From contig JALBYF010000019.1 of the NCBI GenBank assembly GCA_023212725.1, positions 62,001-126,000 of the forward strand: a DNA stretch of 64,000 nucleotides. Direction: 5' to 3'. How positions within the stretch are numbered: the stretch's first letter is position 1; each line of letters opens with the position of its first letter. This stretch comes from Tranzscheliella williamsii. Its lineage: Eukaryota; Basidiomycota; Ustilaginomycetes; Ustilaginales; Ustilaginaceae. The position numbers and the translations under genes are program-made. The notes below the pieces were generated by a model. That model did not search any database and had not been told where the DNA came from. It worked only from the letters and a program-made list of their open reading frames with translations. Positions 10,783 to 19,600 of this stretch are shown here, piece by piece.

Positions 10783-11796
10783 ATGACGGACGCCTCTTCG
10801 TCGCGATCTGCGAGGGCGGGCGAGCGAGAGGCGGAGCGACACCGCTCGCGCTCTGAGCGCGAACGCGAACGGGGCGGCGACAAGCAGCGCGCGCCGCGGC
10901 GGCGGTCACGTTCGCCGTCTGACGCGATCGAGCGGGAAGGGGACGGCGAGGGGGGGGTTGGTGGGGGTGAGGCGCATGCAAAGCTGGTGCGGTTGGGGGC
11001 TGCACCGCTGGTGGCGGGCGACTACTTTGCCAAGAGCGGCGAGTTCAAGGCGTGGCTGGCGACCGCCAAGGCGCGGTATCTGGACGAGATCAGTGGTCAC
11101 GAGGCGCGGCGCTACTTTGGCAAGTTTGTCCGCCGCTGGAACGAGGCGCGTCTGCCGGACGAGTACTATACCGGCGAAGTGCGGGCGGGCGCCTCGGCGC
11201 AGACGCGCCATCGGTGGGGGTTTGCAGCCGCCGCGTCGACGCGCGACCACGAACAGCGCGCGCTCGTCCGCGACAGCGTCGACACGCTCACCAACAGCGC
11301 CACCCGCGGCGCCGTCGAGGCGCGCCAGGCCGACCGCCACACGCGTGTCCGCGAGCCCAACATCCCCCCCCCTGCCCCCACCGCCGCACGCGACGCCGGC
11401 TGGCAACCTCCACCCCCACCAGCCCCCGACATCCAAAAGCCCCATCGCCACCGCACACCCCCTCTGGACACCGAAGAAGCCATCCACGGCCGCGCCACCG
11501 GCCGCGATCGCCTCATCGAGAAAAAGCGCCAACGCAACGCCGCCAACCGCGCCTTCGCCGACCGCAGCGCCGACGACGGCCTCGACATCGACGACACAGA
11601 GCTCTACTCAGACGACAAGCCGCGCCCTGCCAACACACCCACCCTCTCCCGCCGAGAGCAGGCCCGCCAAGACCGCATCCGCGACCGCCAGGCCGAAACG
11701 CAGCAGAAGGTCGCCGCCCTCAAGGCCAAAGAGGCCCAGACCATCGACATGTTCAAGGCCCTCGCCCAGCAGCGCTTTGGCCCGCCCGGCCCCTGA
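10783..11796 (+). CDS. RS-rich nuclear protein with SCI1-like domain
   Basis: An intronless frame of 337 residues. Residues 1-50 are rich in Arg, Ser and Glu, with dipeptides like those of splicing-associated proteins. A conserved block follows (about residues 75-125): DYFAKSGEFKAWL, then ARYLDEISGHEARRYFGKF and WNEARLPDEYYTG. This pattern resembles the domain of plant style cell-cycle inhibitor 1 (SCI1) and its poorly studied animal and fungal relatives. The middle is proline-rich, and the C terminus is charged and helical (REQARQDRIRDRQAETQQK). A nuclear, RNA-related role is inferred from the RS content; no enzymatic motif is visible. The ATG is the first in a clean context. It converges on the Cid1-like gene. 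Confidence 0.6.
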   Translation: MTDASSSRSARAGEREAERHRSRSERERERGGDKQRAPRRRSRSPSDAIEREGDGEGGVGGGEAHAKLVRLGAAPLVAGDYFAKSGEFKAWLATAKARYLDEISGHEARRYFGKFVRRWNEARLPDEYYTGEVRAGASAQTRHRWGFAAAASTRDHEQRALVRDSVDTLTNSATRGAVEARQADRHTRVREPNIPPPAPTAARDAGWQPPPPPAPDIQKPHRHRTPPLDTEEAIHGRATGRDRLIEKKRQRNAANRAFADRSADDGLDIDDTELYSDDKPRPANTPTLSRREQARQDRIRDRQAETQQKVAALKAKEAQTIDMFKALAQQRFGPPGP

Positions 11797-12017
11797 GCAT
11801 CCACACCTTTTCACAGGTATCTCATCCCCTCCTCCGAGCAGCCCGCTGTATCAGACGGAGGCAGCGCTGCGGCGTGCGCCGTTATGGTGCTGTGATTCAG
11901 AATGCTGGGCATAATTTGGCAACATCATGTGCATAGGGCAGGGTACGGCTGTGGCCATGGGGCATGGTGGGCATCGGCGCTGTGTAGAGCGCGGCTCATT
12001 GGTGTGACGAAATGTGG

Positions 12018-15000
12018 CTATCTGGGCAGGTCGGGGCGGGCGGCCTTGTCTTTGCGCGCGATCCCGCTCGAGGCGGCGGCGGCGGCGGCGATGGCGGCCT
12101 GCTGCGCCTTTCTGCGGTGCTTGGCCTGGTGGAGGATCGAGTCGGGCAGGCGCAACGATGTGCGCGGCGATCGGTTCGCTCCCTCCGCCGGCTGCGACTC
12201 GAGCGCTGCAGACGCGCGCGCTGCCTCGCCAATCTCGAGCTCCGAGATGGCCGCCAGCTCGTCCAGCGTGCCCTCGCTGATCACCGAGCCGGTCTCGTCG
12301 TCTTCCAGCCGGTAGCCGCCCTTGTCGGCGTCAGGCACGGCCGTCGGCTCGCCCACCTGCGCAGCTCGGCGCAGGTACTCCTGCACCAGGGCGTGCGTGT
12401 CGGTCTGCTGACGAGAGCCATGCGGCCCCTCGGCCACCGCATGCCCCACCGACCACGGCGAACTGGCCGACGAATACGGCATCGTGCTCCCACTGTTGCT
12501 CTCAAACCGCGCCGAGGACGACGCCTGGCTTGAGCTCGATAGCCGGCGCGAAGCGGCCGCAGCTGGCTGGACGGACAAGGTCGAGACCCGATGGTCCAGC
12601 TCGGCCGGGAGAGGCGGGTTCGAGGCGTCGGCTTCGAAAAAGGCAGCGGAAGCCGCTGTAGGGATGGCGGCAGTATACGCCTGGGATGCTGACGACGCCG
12701 AGGCAATGGCGCCGTTGGCTGGCGCAAGTGCCGCGCCGTTCATGGCGCCCGGCCGAGGCAGGCTCTTGGACCGATTCAGCGATTCGGAAAACGACCGCGA
12801 AGTCTTCCCCCTCGGTGTGCCGCCCATGTCGTCGCACGTAGACTGTACCGTTTCGGGTCCAAAGCTGATTTCGGCACCGTAGGCGAAAGCCTCCTGCGCA
12901 CCTGCGCCGCTTGTGCTTGGAAACGCGCTCGCCACCGCATGTTTGAAGGAGGGTGAGGTGCGCGCAGAGGCATGCCCGATGCTTTGGCGCGCAAAGTCCG
13001 GTGGGGCGTACCCGCCCGAGTCGCTCTGCGCCGAGCTAAAGTTGGACTCAGCCGCATGAGCTGCAGCATATCGTGGCGGCTGCGGCTTGGGACTGAGACC
13101 GTGGGTGCGCGATAGCGGCGCCAGCATAGCAGCCGTCGGCGGAAACGACAAGCCTTGGCCAAGGCCCCGTGCCATCTGCTCAAACGCAAAACTACCTCCG
13201 AAGCCGCTCGCGTTGGGGCCATCATAACGCCGTGGCGTTGAGTACATGTCTCGATACGGACGTGAAGCACCATAGAATCCAGGGCCGCCCACGCCATTCA
13301 TGTGGAGATGGCGCTGAGACGGATGGGGCGCATCCGGCGCCCTGCTAAGGCCATCCTCCCTCTCTTCGCATAGCTCGGCAATCAACACCGAGATCTTCAG
13401 TCCCCGGGAGTTGGCGAGGATGCGACTGGCGCGCATGAACTCTCCCCGGATGGTGTAGAGACCGTCCTTGGTAACGGTGCGGGATACGTTATAGCCCATT
13501 TGGAACGGGTCTTCAATACAGAGCTCGGCGTTCCAATTCTTGCTATCCTTGCTCAGAATACCGGCCTCGGATTTGAGGCTGATAACATCCCTGGCATAGC
13601 TGAACTCCTTGGAGAAATAGCGGAAAAAGTCGATGAGCAGCTCTCCTACCGTCTCGGTGTTTTGTGAGGCCCACTGCTTGCGCAGAGCAGCGACATCGTC
13701 ATAGAAATAGATATTGTTGCCGTCCATCTCCATTTCTTCGGGTTTCATCGCTCTTGTTGGCGGGACCCGTTGCAGGTTGGGCAGAACTGCAGGTTTCTTG
13801 ACGTGAGTGAGGAAGAAGAGGACGAGGAGCGTGTAACCATACGACGAAAGAGTGCCCATAAACGGAGTATTGAGCTTTCTCCTCTTGGACCAGACCTTGA
13901 GGAAGAGGACAAGCGTGCGTAAGCGTTGCGGGTCGACCATGGCATAGCTGAGCAAGAGTCGGGTATTCTCGAGCGCAAGGCGATTCTCGAAACCAATGTC
14001 ACAGGCAATCTCGTAGGGCAGGTCGGCGGTGGGCGATCGGCTGATCTTGATGATCGGGATCCTAGCTTTCGGGAGGGGCATCACAGTAAAATCGGTCTCC
14101 TCGCGAATGAGCTGGCCGAGGATCTCGACAAGCTCAGACGCTGTGTGCTGGGTGGTGAACTTGCCGTCTTGCTTACCGATAAGGCAGCAAAGATCCATAT
14201 CAGAGTTGCGCAGTGCAAAGCCGTTGGCCATACTGCCGAACGCCAGTAGTTTGGCGCCCGGGCTGATGCGGTTGGCAAGCCTTTCGAGCTGTCTGCGTGT
14301 GGCTTCTTTAATGCGATACTCCTCTTCGGTAGGCAATATGGGCGAGAGGAAGGCGACGATGCAGTTGGTGAGTTCGGTCGTATAGCGTTCCCACTGCGGC
14401 CCGCCGAGCATCTGGCTGTGGGCGGGACTCGTCGCTGTTCCTCCGTAGATGGAACTAGGAGCAGAAGGCGGGCCCATCATGCTAGCCCCCATGCCTGGCA
14501 AACTCGGAATCTGTGCATGCCCCTGCGAGATGGCGCGCATCTGCGGGCTGGTCCTCATATTTCCTGGATGAGCATAGGAACCATTGCTATGATGGTGGTG
14601 GGATGCTCCTTGGCCAGTGGCGATCGTGGAAGTTTGGGATCGGAATCGGCCGTTGGGAGATGCAGAAGGATTGACCGGGCCGGCACTGGCGCCTGGCAAG
14701 GAAGCGGACCGACTCTGAGAGGCGGTGACCGGCATAGTTTGGCCACCTGGATAAGAGGATATATACGAATTTGGATGAAGGCTGGTAGGAACAGCATAGG
14801 CGTGCAACGAAGAGTCGCTTTCGGGTACGGGCATGAGACTCCTTGGACTGTGCTCAGCAGTTTGCGGCCCAGGATGGGAGCTGACAGGATGTGTGCCATC
14901 GGGCATCACCGGGGTCGTAGGCGCGTTGCGCGTAGCTATTGCAAAGGATGAGAGTGATGGCGCTGCAGAAGATGGCGGCACGGAAGATACCGGGGCAGCG

Positions 15001-15434
15001 GCAGAAGGAGAGGACGAAGCGAGCCTGTCTGCAGAACGCGCAGCGGTAGCTTTGTCCGTGGAAGCAGAAAGAGCCGCTTTCAGCTTGGCAGAGGCCTCGG
15101 TCCGGGCTGCACTAGGCATACGCGAGGCTGAAGTGGTCGAGGAGGCTGATTGCGAAGATGAAGCGGAGACGGAGCGGGAGCAGGGCGTCGAGTCGAGGGG
15201 CGAGGGCGATAGCCTGGAGGAGGAGGCAAAGACGGAAGCGGTAGCGGATAATTCGGAATGCTGGGTCGTTGAAGGGTGCGCAGAGGTTTGAGCGTGGGGA
15301 GCGGCGGTGCTACGGCTGATAGAGGAAGAGGATTGGGGTGAAGCTTCTGCAGCGTGAGACTGGATTTGGCCGAGATGAGATGGTGGGCGGTTGTGGGCTT
15401 CTGGGCTCGACGAGGCAAGGTTCAACTGCGACAT
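12018..15434 (-). CDS. Cid1-family nucleotidyltransferase (non-canonical poly(A)/poly(U) polymerase)
   Basis: The frame encodes 1138 residues from ATG 15434. About 345 Ser/Pro/Ala-rich residues precede the catalytic region. The nucleotidyltransferase signature GSMANGFALRNSDMDLCC starts at residue 400, with the two metal-binding aspartates at 412 and 414 and the third in IACDIGF (D479). A PAP-associated region follows, with ETVGELLIDFFRYFS. By family knowledge these enzymes add A or U residues to RNA 3' ends, affecting decay or surveillance. The catalytic core seems complete. The last 430 or so residues are low-complexity, making the protein much longer than the compact Cid1 of fission yeast (about 400 residues). 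Substrate preference cannot be read from the sequence. Confidence 0.88.
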   Translation of the reverse strand: MSQLNLASSSPEAHNRPPSHLGQIQSHAAEASPQSSSSISRSTAAPHAQTSAHPSTTQHSELSATASVFASSSRLSPSPLDSTPCSRSVSASSSQSASSTTSASRMPSAARTEASAKLKAALSASTDKATAARSADRLASSSPSAAAPVSSVPPSSAAPSLSSFAIATRNAPTTPVMPDGTHPVSSHPGPQTAEHSPRSLMPVPESDSSLHAYAVPTSLHPNSYISSYPGGQTMPVTASQSRSASLPGASAGPVNPSASPNGRFRSQTSTIATGQGASHHHHSNGSYAHPGNMRTSPQMRAISQGHAQIPSLPGMGASMMGPPSAPSSIYGGTATSPAHSQMLGGPQWERYTTELTNCIVAFLSPILPTEEEYRIKEATRRQLERLANRISPGAKLLAFGSMANGFALRNSDMDLCCLIGKQDGKFTTQHTASELVEILGQLIREETDFTVMPLPKARIPIIKISRSPTADLPYEIACDIGFENRLALENTRLLLSYAMVDPQRLRTLVLFLKVWSKRRKLNTPFMGTLSSYGYTLLVLFFLTHVKKPAVLPNLQRVPPTRAMKPEEMEMDGNNIYFYDDVAALRKQWASQNTETVGELLIDFFRYFSKEFSYARDVISLKSEAGILSKDSKNWNAELCIEDPFQMGYNVSRTVTKDGLYTIRGEFMRASRILANSRGLKISVLIAELCEEREDGLSRAPDAPHPSQRHLHMNGVGGPGFYGASRPYRDMYSTPRRYDGPNASGFGGSFAFEQMARGLGQGLSFPPTAAMLAPLSRTHGLSPKPQPPRYAAAHAAESNFSSAQSDSGGYAPPDFARQSIGHASARTSPSFKHAVASAFPSTSGAGAQEAFAYGAEISFGPETVQSTCDDMGGTPRGKTSRSFSESLNRSKSLPRPGAMNGAALAPANGAIASASSASQAYTAAIPTAASAAFFEADASNPPLPAELDHRVSTLSVQPAAAASRRLSSSSQASSSARFESNSGSTMPYSSASSPWSVGHAVAEGPHGSRQQTDTHALVQEYLRRAAQVGEPTAVPDADKGGYRLEDDETGSVISEGTLDELAAISELEIGEAARASAALESQPAEGANRSPRTSLRLPDSILHQAKHRRKAQQAAIAAAAAASSGIARKDKAARPDLPR

Positions 15435-16690
15435 GACCAAGATAACTGCCGCGCAACGAAGGAGTAAGCCGATATCGACAAGAGGCAGGCCGGCGAGCTC
15501 AAGTAGAGATGATCGAAACTAGGCAATCGACAAAGGTAACAACTTGCCACTGGAGCTGGGAGCGCAGCAGGGGAAACAGGTGGAGCGGAGCTACTGAAGA
15601 GAGGAAAGCTACGCACAGCGAGGGAGAGGCGCTTACACTGAAAGGATGGAGCGGCTTCAGGTCGCATCAGGAGATCGCACACCGTTCCGGTGACTGCGAG
15701 GGAAGGCGTCGCGCCAATGGCCAGGTAGGCCGGCTGGGCTGGTACAGTGCTGGTAGGTGGCTGATTGCTTGGCTCAGGGCTGGCAGTGGGTCTTGAGGCG
15801 AGACGTTGAGCGGAGGCGTTAAAGCTAGATTGGTCGGCCGAAGCAGACGGACGACGGCAAGCGTGAGCGCAAGACAGGGTTGCTTTGCTGTCTGCCCAAA
15901 TGCGCCAATCCACAAGGGCGAGCGAGACGAGGCAAAGACGCGCGTCCGAGCGAGAGAGAATAGGTTGCCAAGCGCGGTGAGTGCCTGTGTCACTGTCGTT
16001 GATATGGCGAGCGGCGGGTATCCACCTTCTAGCGCGCGAGCGATGTATGTCAGATGGCGAGTTGTTGCTATGCGTTCAGCGATCGAGGGGGAGCGGGCGG
16101 GTGCTTGGATGAGGTGCGGTTAGGCTGAAGAGAAATCATGAATTAATCACCAGCTGGACGGCTTTCTCACCTCTGCGGTTTCGTCTCACTCGTGCGAAAG
16201 CCAACCGATGATTCACAATCTCACAGCGTCGGTTCTGACAGCGTCCGGTTGCGTAGCCGCCGCAGATTCGCCACCGGCGAACGACTCAGTGAAGCTCTCC
16301 GGAATGCTGCCTCGTTCAGAAACCTCGATGTCCACGGCTACTTCAGCGCAATCGAATCATGGCATGGCCATCGTCAACTATGAGACAGAAATCGAGACGA
16401 GAACCAAGACACCCGTCGTTCCCCAGTGCACAGAGCTTCGCTTGAAATGTCATTGAACGCCGTTCCTGCTTTACCGCCATCCTTCCTGAATCTCCATCTT
16501 CTTTTCGTGTTTGCATAGTGTCGTGACTCGATTACGCCAAGCAGAAATGAACCTATTGGTCTCTGTGATGAATGGGATGGTAGGATGATAGTAGTGATAA
16601 TATAGCCATAAGGCATTCTGGACACGAACGCGATCAAGGCGAGAGCGTGAACGAAGGCAGTCGCCGGGCGGGGTAGCCAGGCATTTATTT
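15435..16690. other. Promoter region of the Cid1-like gene
   Basis: About 1.25 kb between two minus-strand genes. A 163-codon minus-strand frame overlaps the Cid1 start (15422-15913); it looks like open leader sequence rather than a gene. No named motif or repeat was found. Confidence 0.4.
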
Positions 16691-19600
16691 TCAACCTCTG
16701 GTAGTCGAATCGCTGTTCCAGCTGTTCCGGGATCTAGATGATCTTGACGGGGTAGAGTCCGGTCTTGCATCGCTGGAGGCACAAGTGTCGTCCTTGCTGC
16801 CGACAGGCGTGGCCTTGGCGTCGGCCAATTCGGCGGCTTGAGCCTCTGCTTCCGCGATTCTGGCCTGGTCCAGCAGCTCGACGATTTGCTGGCGGTCGCA
16901 GGGGTCCGAGAGGAAGTCGCTCATGGCGAGCATGTCGGTGGATGGGCGCTTTTCAGCGTCTATCTCGGTGGCCCAGTGCAGGAACGCCTTGAGCTCGTGC
17001 GATAGCGAACCGGGGTCGCTCAGCGCCGGCAAGCCGATCTTGGCGGTCAGCGTGATGGCTCGCAAAGGTGGGAACTCGACCCGCGGCGGATCGCCCTCGA
17101 CCATCTCCCACAGCACCACCCCAAGCGACCAGATGTCGCACCGCGCATCGTACTTGTCCGCCCGAATCACCTCGGGCGCCATCCAGTACGGCGTGCCAAT
17201 CACCGAGCTCCGCGACGGCGTACTCGCGGTCAGCTCGCCTGCGTGCGTAAAGTCGCTTAACTTGCAAACCCCCTTGTGCGAGATCATCACATTGTCCGAG
17301 CGAACATCTCGATGAATCACCCCCTTTTCGTGCAGGAAGTGCAAGGCATCGACCAGGTCGCACATGATGCGGCTCATGCAACCCTCCGAAAGATCCAGCC
17401 CCTCTCCTTTCCAGGCGATCACGTCCGCCAAGCTCCTCTCGGCAAGCTCCTGGACAATCCACACCGCCTGTTCCATCAGGAAAACCGAGTAAAGACTGAT
17501 CAGGTGAGGATGTTCGCATCGCTTCCATATCCGGATCTCCTTGGCCAACTCCAGCAGCCGAGACGACGGCGCTTGGTCGTCGGGCGCAATCTTCACCATC
17601 TTGATCGCAACGCGTCGTCTCCGCATGGTATCCATGGCCGCGTAGACAGGTCCACTCTCCCCGTCGCCAATGATCTCCATGCTGCTGTAAGTCTCGGCGG
17701 GCGCACTTGTCTCCACAGTGTCCCTGAGGTGGGAGAGTTTTTCAGGCAAGGCGACTTTCTTGATCGTGGGCGGCGTGGCTTTTTCCTTCTTCGCAGCAGG
17801 CACTTCGGCTTGCGACCTGGCGGGCACCCTAGCAGCGGTTGGCTTCGAAGTGGCCTCTTGAGTGTCTTTGCTCACCGTTATAGCAGGCGTAGCTGAGGAA
17901 ACCTTTGCCCGAAGTTCACTCGAGCTCGGCAGCGCAGGGACGGGGGGAGCTGTCTCCATGCCCATCTGCATTGGTAGAACGTCATCAAGATCCATCGAGC
18001 GACGTGCCAGCATCAGGTCACGGAATGACCGTAACGCTTCTGAATCGTCGCCAAACATCGATGAAGTGTCAAATCCACTGGCATAGTGCATTGAAACAGG
18101 AAATCTTCGAGCATCCTCCAAAGCACGAGGGCCAATCGATACGAAAGAGCGTGCATCGTCGACGTCGTCGTTCTGATTGTTCTGGGATCTGTCCCCTCGG
18201 CTCCGTTTTCCGCCCTCATCCTCGTCGTCTTCTTGCTCGGAGCGGCTGTCGAAGAAGTCATCGAGCATTTCCACTTGTTCACTCCGAGTACTCGAAGAGG
18301 GTCTTGGGCGCAGCTGGTCCACTGTATCGGAAGTTGACGCGGGGTCGAAAGAAGCCCCCGAAACCTCTTCACGCTGGTATGTCTTTTTCTCGTCCTCTGT
18401 GCTGCTTCGTTGAGGTCGAGTTGCCCGCGACCCTGCCCCCGCCTCCTCGCTGGGAATAGGCGGTAGAGGGGATTCGCGGCTTTTCTCGGATGGATTCGAG
18501 GAGACATCCGAGAACGAAGCAGTGGCTGGCGAGTGTTCTGACGAATTGTCTCGGAGCCACTCTTCAATGGCGCTCTCGTAATCAGCTGATTCCTGAGTAG
18601 GAGGTGCTGCGGCAGCAGAAGAGACAGCCGGCGGGCGCAAGAGTTGCCGAGTGGTGGATAGGTCCGCGGCTGGGCTTCGCGCAATTGGTGGCATGGTGTA
18701 AAAACCATCTGCGCCTGGCATAATGTAGTCAGGCTGTTTCTTGACTACCACGGGAGGCTTGGGAGGTGGCTGCGGAGGAGGGCCAAGCGAGTCTCGAGTC
18801 AGGCTCGTCAGATTAACCTTGCTTCCGGAATGGCCCAAGATGTTGTGAGGGCTCCGATTGCCATGCCCGACTCCGGCAGAATCGCCGTCAGACCGAACAC
18901 TCCTAATAGAGGCACGATCGCTGGGGTGGTGTGACTGTGCCGTCAAAGAACTTTGGCCTGATGATGCAGTCCTGTAATCTTCCGATAGTGGACTGCGGTC
19001 CGGCCTAGCCAAGCTGTCGTTGGAATGTCTCGACTGCATACCAGGGTGACTCTGCTGCACCTGAGTTGTTCTGTTGCCGCTGGAGATGAAGATGGGATTT
19101 CCTTCGTCCTGAGTCATGTGAGCCCAGCGGGTCGAACTGGACGGCGGGTAGATGCGGGGTGGTATCTTCCTACGGTCTCTCAAGCCAAGAGATAGCGAGA
19201 CAGCATGTCCGCCATCAGAAGAACCGCCGCTGTGGCCGTTGAGCGAGCCAGAGCCACTTGATGCACCAACCGAGTTTTGCGTGCTTGTCCAACTTTCCTG
19301 TGCTTGGTGGCGTTGGAGATGAGCAGGGTCAAATGACGGGAGACCAGGACTGCGTTGGAAGATAGGATTGGCGGAGGATGACTGCGAGATGTAGTCGCTC
19401 TGTTGCGACGCAGATCGGGCTGGTGAGCGGGCGGTCCAAGTGTCCTCCTTCGATGGAACTTCGGGAAACTGATTCTCACGGCCATACAGAACAGGCGACG
19501 GTGTTGAGCGCGAGAAGGAGCTGGTGTGCTGACTGGCTGATGATGTGGTCAAAGTCAAAGCAGGACTTCGGACGCGGGAGGAAGAGTGGCCAGAGGAGCT

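Noticed and set aside
15422..15913. A 163-codon minus-strand frame overlapping the Cid1 start
   Set aside because: It is in a different frame from the Cid1-like protein, has no domain, and fits an open leader region better.
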